DNA of 64,000 nucleotides from Turbatrix aceti. Its lineage: Eukaryota; Nematoda; Chromadorea; Rhabditida; Panagrolaimidae. The stretch spans positions 8,146,718 through 8,210,717 of the forward strand of contig OZ017768.1 of the NCBI GenBank assembly GCA_963969345.1, given 5' to 3'. Both the position numbers and the translations under genes were made by a program. Shown here piece by piece: positions 9,809 through 23,175 of the stretch (positions within the stretch are counted from its first letter, which is position 1; each line of letters opens with the position of its first letter). Below the pieces are notes generated by a model that had not been told where the DNA came from, made no database searches, and was given only the letters and a program-made list of their open reading frames with translations.

Positions 9809-11020
9809 AATTCCGTGGTCAATTGACTGACGAAAGACAACAAACAACAAGAGGCGTGATTTTCAGTTATTAGCGGACGAGCGCGTTCATTTGCTTGACT
9901 ACACCTCGTCCGTACGCGTGTGGATCTATCCCTGTCTGCCGCAACCAACAGCCAACCAACCTTTCGCGCATGCAACAGGCGTCAGGCGTTAGGCGTTAGG
10001 CGGTCATCGACTGACCCACATTCCGTTCACTCTCCACAAGGGATGCTGGCTCGAGAACTGTCACTAACCTCTTCTTCCCCAGAACCGATCGATTTGTGGG
10101 ATGGGTGGTAAAAATTCGTACGACAGATGGATTAATTCATGTCTTTTCTCCTTTTACCCATCCGTTCAACCACAAAAGTTGTCGTCTTGCGCCTAACTAC
10201 GCGGAGGTTATCCTTTCTTTTTTTTTACAGAGGGGCGGGGAGGCGTGAAGGCTCAGGAAAGTGGTATCGTGTCGGTTCAACTTTTTTTGCTCGGCTGAAG
10301 AGTGTTTTACTCGCTACAATCCCCTCCAACCAACCCAGGGACAATCCGTGGAAGAGGAAACAGGTTTTTCTTTCCACAAAAAAAAGTTTTAATAGTGTGA
10401 GGTCGAAAATCAAAATCACAAGCCGACGGTTTGAAAAAACTTTTTCTTCAACTTTATCGCATCCTTTGAGAATGCGAGCGATTTACCGTGCCCCTCCGGG
10501 CGGCACTCACACTTGCCGCAGTCGTTCCGAACCTTATCGCTGGGAACCTGGCCTCTGTGGCGTCCGCGCGGAGATAATGATGCGAACATTTGAATACGAA
10601 TTCAAAAATAATTTTTGTGGGATACAAAAAAAATCCTTCGTCAGATGTTCTTTTGAGTTGATCTCGTGGCGAAGAGCCTAAAGGCGCGTGCGCGCGCGCG
10701 AATAGGTGAAGCAGCATAAGGATCGATTCCCGGCAATGACGAATGTGCGGACAATAAATCCTAAATATATTTGCGGATTTCCGCTGCCTTCCTACTGAGC
10801 CAGTCTTTTTTTATTTTTCAGAATTAGACTTCTCTGTGTATTTTTAATTTTCCCCGCTCATAAAAAAAAGAAAGTTTATGGCATGCAAAGAAAAAATATC
10901 TTTTCGAAGGACAGTAAAAAACAAAAGAATCCCATTTTTCACAAAAGTACGGACAGTCGATTGAGATTTGAACAAAGAAATAACGCTGAACGCTGATTCT
11001 GTCTGGACAGTGGAAAAAAA
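9809..11020. other. Intergenic: PTR promoter side and TMC 3' flank
   Basis: Holds the upstream region of the PTR gene and the 3' flank of the TMC gene. A 180-codon plus-strand ORF at 10139-10681 has no recognisable domain and looks accidental. A minus-strand AATAAA equivalent lies in the TTTATT words near 10808-10820. Confidence 0.45.
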
Positions 11021-14000
11021 TCAAACGGTAGTCTGTTGCATGGGCGAAGCCCGGGTCCCGGTGGATCGGGTGTTGGAAGGAGGGGAGCTTGGCAGGGTGT
11101 TGTTGGCCTGGCGACTCTCAATTCGGTAGTCAGCCGGTCGCCGGGGCATGGATGCTGACATTGGCGAGTCTGGTTTGAGCTGTTTCGGCGGGGACATGGA
11201 TATCCTGAATCTTGGCATGGATATTTGGGACATCTAAAAAAAATCTTTTCTTGAACTTGGAACTTTTTAGATGAATATCTTACCGGACTAGACCCATCCG
11301 ACTGATTCCTGATAGCGCGCGCGAGAATCGGAGTCCCCGTACTGGCTCTTGTCCGTCTCGGAGAATCGACAGGTGTCGGCGGCAGTGTTTGATGAGGGTC
11401 GTGGGGAGCAGTGGACCCGTTGAAGGACGCGTTGTGGTAGAGGTAGTCCCTGGTCCTCGTCGGCAGCAGTCTGGGTGACATCTGCTGTTGGGGCGGTGGA
11501 AAATCATCCAGGTTGTACGATTCACTCGAAACCGCGGATTCCGAGTTACGGTCCTGGTCGTCGAGGAGGAGGAGGAAGCGTTGCTTCGGCAGAGGCGGGG
11601 GCAGCAACGAAGGATCCACGGTACCGGCCTTGGGGGAGCTCTTTGGCGTTTCTGAATTCACCTGGCCTCGGCTGCCGAGGACGGGAGACGCCATCGCAGC
11701 TGCGTAGGATGAGTACGGGTTGGCGTACTCGATTCGGGGATCGGCGAGGGCGAGGTTGGTTGGGGACATCGTGCCGATGAAGGAATTTGAGAGGGAAGGG
11801 GTGGTGTCTTGGAAGGAATCCTCGCTGGAGGGTGGACGGGTGGGGTCGTAGTCGACGACTGGGAGCCTGGAAAGGGATTTGAGGTGAAAACAATGAAAAT
11901 GAACAATCGCGACAAAAAAAGTCAAAATTTTTTTGTTCCATTTTTTCGATATATCCTGCTTCGAAAATGTTGTATTCGGCATATTCGAAGCTGGATTTAT
12001 CTCAAAAGGTGAAGGGTCAGACCGGTATGTCATGTGGCACACCCAATGGTTAAGCATAGCACGCGCCGGCTGTCTGGACTATCCTGCTTTCCCTGGTCTT
12101 TCACTGGTTTTTCTTCGTTCAGCGCGCGTCGCACTCATGAAGAGAGATTTTCCCGCTGCCCAAGCGCGCTGGTCGAATTGGTGGCAAAAAAAGGAATTTT
12201 GGGCCAAATTTGGAAATTTTTACTTTTTCAAATTAGATTTGTAATTAGAATAATATTTGAAGCATTTTGATGTGTTTTTCAGAATTGTGGGACAATTTTT
12301 GATCAAAATCGAGTAGGGTACGGTAGAAAAAATCCACGGATCTTTGAAATGCCGATAGAAAGCTGAAAATTTCAGGGTAGACTAAAAACAAAATTTCCTT
12401 TCGAATGGCATACTCAGTTTTTTGATTGCGTGTCGATAAATGTCCGAAAAAACGGTTTTCTTCGGAAATTTGAAAAATTCGGTACTTTCTAGAACTTTGA
12501 TCAAAAAATGAATATCACTAATCGAAAGCGCAATATCTTTTTTATCTACTCTGAAATTTTCACAGACCTACCTTATCCCTGGGGCATACGGTAGCCATTC
12601 TCCCGAACCATACTTGTTCAAACGCCTGAGGCTATGAGGTAGGGCACTGCAGAACAAAATGAGATAAAACATCTTGTAAGAAATTTTTCGGCCTACAAAA
12701 TGATGTAACTCTCGAATTTTTACCTATTTTTTTTCGCTTCGCAATTTTAATTCGCGCAACATACACTCATTTTTGGTTCCAATTTTCCGAAAATTGAAAT
12801 CGAAAAAGTGGGGTCTGGGGGAAAAATCGCCATTGACACAGTTTTGGAGCGTTGTAGCATGAATCTTGAACACAGACGTAAAAAACCCTGTAGAATTCAA
12901 AAATATTACTATTTTGTTTTTAAAAGTTCGAAAAAGTTCCGAAAAATGCTTTTTTTTTGAAAATTCGAACTTTTAGGAATTTTTCGGTCGAAATTGAAAA
13001 AAATGAATATCATCACCGCATTTAGAATTCATTTTTACTCCTATCCTGAAATTTTCAGCAATATTGCTTTCAAACTGAACGAATGCCGATTTTTCCCCCA
13101 GACTAGGGTTCCCACCCCCCCTCGTTTAAATTGCGGGGGGGATATACGGGGGGGAAATCTTCACGGGGAGTAGAACGGGGAATTTCACGGGGGAGAAACC
13201 GTTGCGGGGGAGGATACGGGGATTACGGGGGTTACGGGGGAGGTAGTTTTCCAAAACAGTTAGATGCCCACGCGCGCTGCGCATTGCACGCATGTTGCGC
13301 TGTTTTTTGTTTTCAAAATCCGTGTTCAAGTTTATCCCGGAGTAAAATTTGTCAATGGAGGGATATAAGTTCACGGGGAGGAGATGTTCACGGGGAGTAG
13401 AACGGGGAATTTCACGGGGAGAAACCGTTGCGGGGGGGGAATACGGGGGCTCCCCGCGGGAGCTCCCCGGGGACCCCGCGGGGAACGGGGGGGGACGGGA
13501 ACCCTACCCAGACCCCACTTTTTCGATTTCAATTTTCGGAAATTGGTACCAAAAATGAGTGTATGTTGCGCGAATTAAATTGCGAAGCCAAAAAATAGAT
13601 AAAAATTCAGGAGTTACACGGTTTTGTAGGCCGAAAAATTTCTTACAAGATGTTTTATTTCACTTTGTTCTGCAGCGCTCTACCTCATAGCCTCAGGCGT
13701 TTGAACAAGTATGGTTCGGGAGAATGGCTACCGTATGCCCCAGGGATAAGGTAGGTCTGTGAAAATTTCAGAGTAGATAAAAAAGATATTGCGCTTTCGA
13801 TTAGTGATATTCATTTTTTGATCAAAGTTCTAGAAAGTACCGAATTTTTCAAATTTCCGAAGAAAACCGTTTTTTCGGACATTTATCGACACGCAATCAA
13901 AAAACTGAGTATGCCATTCGAAAGGAAATTTTGTTTTTAGTCTACCCTGAAATTTTCAGCTTTCTATCGGCATTTCAAAGATCCGTGGATTTTTTCTACC

Positions 14001-17000
14001 GTACCCTACTCGATTTTGATCAAAAATTGTCCCACAATTCTGAAAAACACATCAAAATGCTTCAAATATTATTCTAATTACAAATCTAATTTGAAAAAGT
14101 AAAAATTTCCAAATTTGGCCCAAAATTCCTTTTTTTGCCACCAATTCGACCAGCGCGCTTGGGCAGCGGGAAAATCTCTCTTCATGAGTGCGACGCGCGC
14201 TGAACAAAAAGAAATCAGTGAGGGACCAGAGAGCGCAGAAGAGAGTCAGACATCGAGAGCGTCCTATGCTTAACCATTGGGTGTGCCACATGACATACCG
14301 GTCTGACCCTTCACCATCTCAAAACGAAAAAATTGTACAAAAACATTTGGTTGTCAAAGTTAGTTACAAACCTGTTCAATTAATTAGTTCATTAGGTTAA
14401 TTATCACTCCATGTTAGCATTCAACTTCCGAAAATTCTTCCGAGCTTACATACCTGTCGTCCTCGCTCCGCCTCTCATCCGCGCTCGCAGTACCCTGCCG
14501 AGAATCCTTAGCCCCAGACGGGGTCACCGAACGTGGCGTGACGGATCCCGACTTCTTCGGAATATCCAGCCATCTCTGCGTCGATCTTGGAGACTCTTCC
14601 GCCTGCTTTTCCGGTTCTTTTTCCTTCCTCGCACTCGCAGTCGATCTGTAATGCCCCTGAGGAGCTGGGCTTCTGGACTTGGATTTTGACTTAGATTTCG
14701 ACACTTGAGGGGATTTGGAATGCCTCATAGGTGGCGAATGATGCTTTCTATGATGTTTTTTATTCTGCCGATGCTCGCCTCCGTCCTTCAACGATTGTTC
14801 GTCGGTGATGAACGACGACCGATCGTCTTCGTCATCGCTCGAGTCTTCCGGCGATTTTGGAGGCGGAGGAGGAGGGGGATCCTTCTGTTTTTTCGGTTCA
14901 GTTTTTTCGTCGTCAGAGGCTTCAGAATCCTCAGTGAGTTCCTCCTCGTCGATTTGGCTCGCTCGGAGCACGCCTTTTTTCTTCTTCACCTCTTCGACGT
15001 GAACCTCCTCCATCGCTTTGACGATCGATTTCCGCGCGACGCGTTCCTTGACTTCGACGGGATCGGACCAGCCGATGCAGATCAAAAATTTCTGCCAAAG
15101 CGTGAGCTCGACCGGTGGGATGACGTCGTTGTTCGTGAGTCGACGCTCGGCAGGCGCAACCCGAAGTTGTCCGTCGTACTCTTCGCTCTCGTTGACGGAA
15201 TCCAGGGAAGGCATGAATTGTCGTTGGTGGGATCTCCGAGAATCGTCTGAAACGCTGTCATGGCCCTTGGCAGCGGTGGCATTGGTGGGGACGGTGACGA
15301 CACCGTGAGGACCATGGACAGTCGCGGGATGGGAGTGGTTGTCGTGGGGGCTGTGATGGTCGAGGAGGGGTTTGGTGTCCGCTGATCGGGAAAAGACGAT
15401 AGGGGCTGCGCGGCTTACTCGGTGCCTTCCGCCGCCGGCTAATTCGAAGATTTTTCGCTTTTCTTCGGTTCGTTCCTAAAATCATAAATACGTTTTTTTT
15501 ACTGAAGAACTAAAACGGAAAAAAATAGATTTTTGACACGAAAAATGTTTTTGACTCTCGAAAAGAAAAAAATGTTTATTATACGACACGAAAGTTTTTG
15601 TATTTTGACGCGAAAAACTGTCGAAACGAAAAACTCTTGCAACGAAATTTTTTGACTCTTGAAGCGAAAAAAACGCACGTGAACAAGCTGCTTTGTCAAA
15701 TCGTGATTAGCCTGTCTGAGTCCCGACACGAAATTGAACATAAAGTAGATAATGAGCCTGAAACCCCATCAATCATCATTTTTTCCACTCTTATGCAACT
15801 TACAGTAACAAAAGCATGATAGGAATTACGATACCGGGCGAGATGACCTTGTCAATGATGCCGACAACGTTTTCCGGCAGATTCTGTTTGACGACTTCAA
15901 TGACGATCCCGTAAAACCTATCTTGGTTGGAGTACGGTCCGCAGGATTTGGAGGGATGCAGACTGGCGATGACGTAGCCCATAGGAATCGTGCTGAGGAA
16001 GAGCATGAAGAGCAGCAACACGAGGTAGAAATTGTTGGACCTCGAGACGCGGAAGATCTGCTTCGAGGGCGTGTTGCACGTCATGACCGCCCAGCCACGG
16101 ATGTACATCGTGATGACCAGCTTGATGATGTTGATGATCGGCAGCACGGGCACGAAGAACACGCCTAGCCACATCGTGGACTGGTTGTTAACCAGGTGAA
16201 GGATGTTTTCTGCGAGTTTGAATTCTCCGTATTCTGGCTGAAATTTTTGTTCGTAAAAACGGAATACGATAAAATTTAAAAAAAAACAAAAAAAAACTTT
16301 TTTTCCAAAAAAAATTACGGCAAACTTTTTTTGAAAAAAAACGAAAAAAAATGGTTTTTCAGTTTAGAAATTCTGAAAAAAAAATTTTATGTTCAGCATT
16401 ACGGTAAATTTTGCTTTAAAAAAATACGAAAATTTTTTTTTGCAAAAAAAAGAAATTTTTATCAAAAATCTAATTTTGGTAAAAAAAATTACCGTGTTTA
16501 AAAAAAACCAAATTCTTTTTTCAATTTTTTTGCAAAAAAATAACGTTTTTTTGTAAAAAAAATTACGATTTTTTTCAATTAAAAAATAATTTTGGACAAA
16601 AAATTACAAAAACATTTTTGTTTTGACAAAAGTTGCAACGAAAACTCACAAAAGTATTCTCAAGACTCCAGCACCAAAAATCCTCGCAGTACCTGACCCA
16701 AAGTCCTCGGACAAAATCCACAACGAATACGCCAGCAATCGTAATCACCAAATCCATGAGTAACAGCTTTGTGATTTCCCTTCCAATAACCGACTCCCAG
16801 CAGAGATCTTTGGACGACGCCAACTTTTTGTACGTAATGGGCTCCTTGGTCTTCTCAATATCGGCTTCATTCGGGTCAGAAAAATTACTGCTTATCTCGG
16901 TGACGACTTTCCAGTCGCTGTCGGGTCCTATCACCCTGCTTTCGTACGAAGTGCCATTCTCAAAAGGGATATAGGATTTTCCCTTCTGGACCACAGCCTG

Positions 17001-19910
17001 CGGGTTGATGACCGACACGACGAAGGGTCCAAAGTTGGGGAAAACCGTTGTCCAGGCTTTCGGCGGGGCGGGAGGCGGAGTCGAGACAAAACTAGGAGGC
17101 GTGGCCAATTGACGGTAGATCAGGTCTGCGTTGTTCCCCTGAGGGGCGCCTATCTGGTAGGATATCTGTCTTGCCTGACGTCCGACAACTTCGTAGGAGG
17201 CTTGGTCAGGGTGGTAAAGGTCGCTGAGATGGAGGTCGAAATCCGGGGAATTCAATTCTGCGAGCGTGGAATTAACGTCGACTACCTGGAGATTACCGAG
17301 CATGGCGTAGAGCGAGAGGATGAGTGTGAAGTAGTTCATGATGAAGAGGGTGAGCACGCGTGCCATTTGACATTTTAGCGCCTGCCGAGGGTGGTATTTT
17401 TCCATGCCGCGGCCGATGAGTTCGAAAAGGTTTGGAAAGACGAGTGTGATTAGGGGGACGGATATTGCTAGGGCGTTCTAAAAAAAATACGGTCAATTAT
17501 TTTTCTAAATATTTTGTATCCCAAATTTTTGTTTAAAATTTTATTTCGTATTTTTTATCGCAAATTTTTGTTTTAAATTTTAGTTCGTATTTTTTTCTAA
17601 AATTTTATTCCAATTTTTTTTTAAATATTTACGTTTTTACAAAAAAAATTATTGAAATTTTTTAGATTTTTTTCTAAAACCAGTGAAACTTTTTTTCTAA
17701 TTTTTGTATTCAAATTTTTTTTGTGTGTTTACCGTAACTTTTTTTCCGAAATTCTACCGTGTTTTTTACTTGAAATTTAATCAAACATTTTTTTGACCGG
17801 AAACATTCTTTCGAGCGTTCAACTTTTTTTTCGTAAAAAAATCCAAAGATTGCAAAAAGTCTATTTTTCCAGAAAACCCCCAAAAAATCAAAAATCGCAA
17901 AAACATTCTATTTTCAATGCTTTCATTTTTTGCGGCGTTAATTAACGGGACAAAATAAATTTTACAACACCAGACATGTTGTCATCGTCGCCGAAAGAAC
18001 ACCTGTTTGTTTGCTACAAGCACGACAAGTCGATAGGGAGGTGTTCAATAAATTATCCGCCAATTATCGAATCAATTTTAATCCCAATGCAATGTGCAAA
18101 GCTCGACAAACCTGCTGCCAAAAGCTGTCTTCGCGGCTCTGCAGTGAACACCAGTAAATGATGAGCCCAGAACCGATGATGAGCATGCCGATAAAGACGT
18201 TGGCAAATATTCGTCCCATGACCAGGAGGCATTCCATCTTGGAGTGCATCTTGACTTTGTACTCGTTTATCGCTTCCTAGAAAATTTTTTATGAATCCGG
18301 AAAAAATTTGAACATTTCGAAAAAAGTTTGAAATTTTTTTTGGGTTCAAAAACGCACTCTGATCTTGTTGACATTGGCCATGTAAAGATTGCTAGCAGTC
18401 TCCGGATTAGCCAGGTTGTAGTCCCATCCGGTGAACATCTTCCAACTGAAAACGTACTGCTCCGTCTTCCCGCTCGCCAGCTTGGATTTCCTAGCATTCG
18501 CGGCCATCTGTCTCAGAATGGCAAAAAAAGACAAGCCAATAACGCAGAGATTGACCATAAAATACGCCAACGGCACGCGGTACTGTATGGTATCGCCGAA
18601 GAAGGTCTCGGCGCTGTAGTAACCGTAGAACATGAGCGAGTACTCTGCGTGGCCTCCGAGATCCCAGATAACGTTGAGCTCGTCAGCGTGGGGACGCATG
18701 CTTTCGGGCATGACTTTGAAGTGCCGTGTTCGATTGAATCGGATGGGATCGTTGCGGGAGTCTGCCAGCCACTCGGGTACGACGACGAACATGACGATGA
18801 TGAGACTCACGAGGATGTCGACTCCTAGCACCCATCGCAGGAATGTGAAGTAGGACGAAACGACTGAACCGTAGTGACCTAAAAAATAGATTTGGAAACT
18901 CCAATATTCGAAAAATGAAAAATTCCCTTCGAGAACCACATTTTTTGAAAGCCCGCCAAAATGGCTTGCGCGTGAGTATTTTTGATTCTCACAGCGAAAA
19001 TACTATTTTTTCGTGGTGAGACAACTGCATGAGTGTTCAAAAATTCGAAAAAATAAAATCCCTTCGAGAACCTTATTTTTTAAATCGAGCTAAAAAATCC
19101 AGCGCGTGCGCATTTGTTTTTCTCGAACAGAAAATAGTATTTTTTTCGTTCCGAGACCACGTGTGTTTTTTTTTTGTTTTTTTACTTACTTTCAATTTTG
19201 CGAATCTTAGATTCCCATGGAATAAGGTATATCTTTACATTGGCGAGCCAGCGTGCGAATTGCTTGAACCGCTTCTGGAACTCCTGATGGTAAAGATGAA
19301 CCTTTGAAACCCGTGCTTCCTGTCTTTGGAGATGCCTCTGCGCGACCTTGAGTGTCCGCCTCTTGCGCTTCATGTTCCACGGCTGGCACCTGAGCTTTCC
19401 AATAATTTCCTTCTTCTGCCGTATGGCAGCCAGGAGTTTCTCCTTCGAAACGTGTTTTTGGCCTTCTTCATCGCCAAAATCCTGCGAGCTAAACAGCCTC
19501 GACGAATACCTCCCCGACTGCCGTCGTCCACCAAAACTGCTCGAACGTCGAAAGAGCGAAAATAAATCCACGAGCACGGATGATCGCCTCGAGAGCCGTG
19601 CTGTAGAGTTTTCCTCTTCTCCGCTGGATTCAAAGACGGAAGAAGAAGCATTTGCAGATGCGCCATCGTCGTCGTCGTCTTCGCCGTGTTCGGGGTCCGA
19701 GGTGGGATGACCTTCGTCGCCTCGGGAGAGAGAATCGTACTCGTGGCCCTGGTGCCGGCGCCGCTTTGACCTCGCCTGGTCGACGGTCAGACCGTTGCTG
19801 CGAGACCGACGACCGCCTTCCTCGGGATCCGGGGTCCCCGATCGACCCTCGGTGCCTTCGGTGCCGCTCTCGCTGAAGTAGCGCCGCAGCCGGCTTAGGT
19901 AGTTCCGCAT
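11021..19910 (-). CDS. tmc: TMC (transmembrane channel-like) protein
   Basis: Nine exons join in phase to 1521 aa: 19190-19910, 18358-18878, 18112-18276, 16650-17477, 15804-16237, 15679-15757, 14454-15475, 11284-11866, 11021-11233. The N-terminal 240 residues are charged and cytoplasmic. Multiple TM segments follow from about residue 250 to 905, with the TMC signature near residue 700 ([19 protein letters not shown]). After the last TM (a small 79-nt exon encoding [19 protein letters not shown]) comes the conserved [12 protein letters not shown] element, then a long disordered Ser/Pro/Arg tail of about 600 residues. TMCs form the pore of mechanotransduction complexes in hair cells and act as membrane channels in worm neurons and muscle. 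It is longer than I recall for C. elegans TMC-1/2; it could be either orthologue. Confidence 0.93.
12008..14315. mobile_element. Long foldback element in TMC intron (MULE-like)
   Basis: Arms of about 800 bp (12008 to about 12830, and about 13510-14315) are inverted copies. The ends are GGTGAAGGGTCAGACCGG and CCGGTCTGACCCTTCACC. The 9-bp direct repeat ATCTCAAAA flanks it (11999-12007 and 14316-14324). Very long TIRs with a 9-bp duplication fit a non-autonomous Mutator-like element. The left side carries about 270 bp without a counterpart, and another element (13104-13506) is nested near the centre. No transposase ORF seen. Confidence 0.88.
13104..13506. mobile_element. G-rich hAT-like MITE, copy A (nested)
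   Basis: Ends TAGGGTTCCC and GGGAACCCTA form a 10-bp TIR. The interior is packed with runs of four to eight G on one strand and holds an internal direct repeat (the ACGGGGAGTAGAACGGGG block near 13157 and again near 13389). CCCAGAC flanks both sides (7 bp; the target is a C-run, so one base may have slipped). It is nearly identical to copy B at 35043-35451 and interrupts the older foldback element, so it inserted later. Confidence 0.88.
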
Positions 19911-22480
19911 TCGTCACGGGGAAGTTTGTCGGTCAACGCGGAGACAATAACATTGATATTGATAGGGACTGAAAAATACAAAATTACGGTATTTTACGTT
20001 AAAAAAATTAAAAACTGCCAAATTGTAAAAAATTATGAACAAAAACTGTCGTACATTTTATTTTCTCCACGCAATATAAAAAAAATTTACGATCAATGAT
20101 GTTAAAAAAATATAAAAAAATAACGGTTTTTGAATTCAAAAACGAAAATTATAAATTTCTTTTTTAAAGTTAAAAAATTATAAATTTGTTACGATAAATG
20201 CTCTCTTTCAAAAATCTTTTCCGAAATTGTTCCCCAAAAAATAGTCAAAAAAAAAGGTCAACGCAAACCCCCAAAAAAATCTTTTGTAATTGAATCTCGG
20301 ATCCTGGCACGGCCCCCCAAAAAAAGCATCATCCATGTTCGTTGAGCAAAAAAAAAAGTTTTTTTTTAACACGCGGCTCGTCCATAAAATCATCGACTAA
20401 ATAGCAGCAAACACCCGTGAGTCGAGGTCGTGCGTGCGTGCCTGCCGAACGTATGTATTTTAGAAGAAAAAAAAAGAAAGAAAAAAATTTGTGGGAACAA
20501 TTAGGGAGGATGTGACAACACGCCCGTCGGGCCTGGAAGTTTTTGTTCATTATCGCATTATTGCCTTCTAATCCGGGCGTATCACGCCCTCCCGGGCTGG
20601 AACGCAGCGGCAGGCGGACTGGCGTTTGCTGCATCCCTCCCTCCCGGCTGGGACGGACTCGAATCAATTCAACTCTCATCCCGAGCCGAGCGGAGTCGGG
20701 TCGGTGACAGGTAGGCAGAAATTGATTGGTCAATGACAAAGCTATCGTTTACGTAGTATTTATGTATGTAACGTCGATGTTTTATCTGTTACATGAACAA
20801 AAAATGGAAAATCCTAAAATTTGGCAGACGAATGTCACGTAGAATTTACAATTTAAAAAAAGTAAAAATTTTTGATTCCAAAATAAAATGTATCCTCTAA
20901 TTTTTAATTTTTGAAATTGCAAAAAAAAATTGTTGGCAAAAATTCAGAACTTCAAAGATCAAAATGCAAAGTTGAAAAATGAAAAAAAGAAAAAAAATCG
21001 GATGACGTTGTGCACGTTTAAAAAAATAAAAACGTCACAAACTTTATAAACTGTCACTTCGGAGTTTGAGGGCAAAATCAGGACGTAAAATAATTTGCAA
21101 AAAAAATTTAAACATGCTTTCGTCTAAATTTTTTTTGGTTACTGAAAAAAAAATAGGCAACAAAGCGAACCTCTAAAAACGCTATTAAAAAAGTAATGTG
21201 AAAGCAATTGATTGATCCATTGAAGAAAAAAGTTTTCATCGAAAAATTTATACAAACTAAATAACGATTTTGCATGGCTTTCTTTTCTTTTGGGTGATTT
21301 TTGTGAGAAACAAAAGTATGCTAACCAGGGAGACAAAAAGTACTTCAAAACTATCAAAACAAGTCACGCAAAGCATTTGAAATTAAAAAATCGCGCGCTT
21401 CAAAGTTTTGTATGGTCTCGAGGGGAATACATTTTTCCCGCAATTTTCATCGAAAAAATGTTGTTGTTTTTTTGCTTTTTATTCTGTTCCGACTGTTTTT
21501 ATAATTTTCCCGGGAGAAAAACGTAAAAAAACGCCACCGGTGTTTTCCAGTTACATAAAAAAAATCAGAGCAATTTGCCAAAAAGTCGTCAAAAAACATA
21601 GTATAACACAAACATCCTCATAAACTTTAATACTTCCGCAACCTAACATAAGACAACAAGGTAAAAATATGTCAAACATCAGACATGTCAAGGAACCAAT
21701 TTAACGAACACAAAATGGCATGACACAATCATCGAAAACTGCCACCAGCCCAGTCTCGATCGCATAATGCTGGGAGAGGGAAGCGAGCGCCTGTGGCTGC
21801 CGCTGCGACCACGGCCACGGCCACGGCCACGGCCACGACCGAGGCAAAATCGACGCAATACCTGTCCCCCCAGCCCTGTCTAGTGGCTGGCAATCGTTTG
21901 GGGGACCTGCAGTTCGTTCGGGCAGAACAAAGCAGTCACAAATTACGCCGACCACAATTGTCCCCCGGGCCAGAGAAGCGTCGTCGTCATCGGCCGATCT
22001 CGATCGCCCGGGTGCTGTCAAAAAGGAAGCACAGGCACTTTGTCTACTCTTGTCCCCGTCCCTCTTCTACCACTCACAAAAAAATGATATTCACCGGTAA
22101 TTGAAATGTCAATCCCAAGTAATGGACATGTCAATCGTTTCATGCAATAATAGACAAGTCCATTCCCTCGGGTTGAATAGATAAAGTCCATTATCCTTGA
22201 AAGACAATGTCCATTCCCCAAAGCTTGGCAAAGTGTCATGAATATTCTTTCGCCGCGATTTCGTTCTGCTCTGATCCCATTCCACCCACGCGTTTTGCTA
22301 CAGTATGCCACTTCTATTTACCAACGATATCATACATATAAACAATAAATTACATTCAAACAGACAAAAAATTACGTTGTCGAGAGAACGGTCACTTGAT
22401 CCGATTGATTCGACGAGAGAGAAGCTTGAGGACGATTCCGAAGATGTCGATTTCGGCGGCGGCAATAACATTGGCATCCT
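19911..22480. other. Gene-poor upstream region of the TMC gene
   Basis: A+T-rich DNA with a G+C-rich block at about 20380-20710 (possible promoter or CpG-like segment) and another near 21770-22010. ORFs here are short and unlike proteins. Several GTCCATT/AATGGAC words occur at 22120-22220. No exon could be supported. Confidence 0.4.
21809..21837 (+). repeat. CCACGG hexamer microsatellite
   Basis: Nearly five perfect tandem copies of CCACGG in a G+C-rich intergenic block; no gene is tied to it. Confidence 0.85.
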
Positions 22481-22524
22481 AAAAAATGAAAATACTTCAT
22501 GAAAAAAATGGTCTTGAGGTGCAT

Positions 22525-22726
22525 GCATGACATGTGTTTTTCTAACAAGTTGTATAGTAGTGCTTTGGCAAGGCATGCAGTTTTGAAACGCCGTATCCAA
22601 TCGTCATCAACCTATTTTTCCCCAAACTCAAACGCCAACCTCAAAATACTAACAACACGCAGAATCAAAACCACAACATTGCCAACTGACGACTATACGG
22701 TTTTGTTAGAAAAACACATGTCATGC
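22525..22726. repeat. Inverted repeat, possible small MITE
   Basis: The 24-bp stretches at 22525-22548 (GCATGACATGTG then TTTTTCTAACAA) and 22703-22726 are perfect inverted copies about 150 bp apart. No clear target duplication was found, so a mobile origin is only suggested. Confidence 0.55.
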
Positions 22727-23086
22727 AAACCCCAAACAGTAAATATTACCCGAGCAAAATTCTTACCATGGTTGAAGTCAATCAACAATTCGTCTATGTA
22801 GCACAGCCGTTGACGGCGAGCAGAAAATATACGACGGAGGGAAACAACATAGCAGCAAAGCACTTATAAACAAACACAATTGAAAACATGAATGAAAACG
22901 ATAGGACAAAAATTATTATAATTTTAAGTTCATAATGCGAGAAGGCGCAAAAAATCGCGCCGAGAATCACGATAAGAAGAAAAAATGACAAAAGCTCGTT
23001 TTCGACTTTTGTCATTTTTTCAAACCCATCGCCACAAACACTTGCAAATTATTTTGCATTTGTTTTTGTTTTCTAATGGACTTAAC

Positions 23087-23118
23087 ATTCTCACACTTGA
23101 AAGCGCAAGTGTGAGAAT
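23087..23118. repeat. Perfect 13-bp hairpin
   Basis: ATTCTCACACTTG and CAAGTGTGAGAAT are separated by a 6-base loop (AAAGCG). It lies about 60 bp before the decayed LINE. It could be an element end or structured RNA; the sequence does not decide. Confidence 0.6.
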
Positions 23119-23175
23119 TGAAAGCGCCGTTTGACACCCGGGCTGGCCACCCTGTCAAACGTAGGCTAAAAAAAA

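Noticed and set aside
10139..10681. 180-codon plus-strand ORF between the PTR and TMC genes
   Set aside because: Basic, low-quality composition, no signal peptide or domain, no splice or neighbour support; probably a chance ORF in a promoter region.
12034..14291. ORFs translated from both arms of the TMC-intron foldback (MWHTQWLSI type)
   Set aside because: They mirror each other because the arms are inverted copies; no domain and low-complexity ends.
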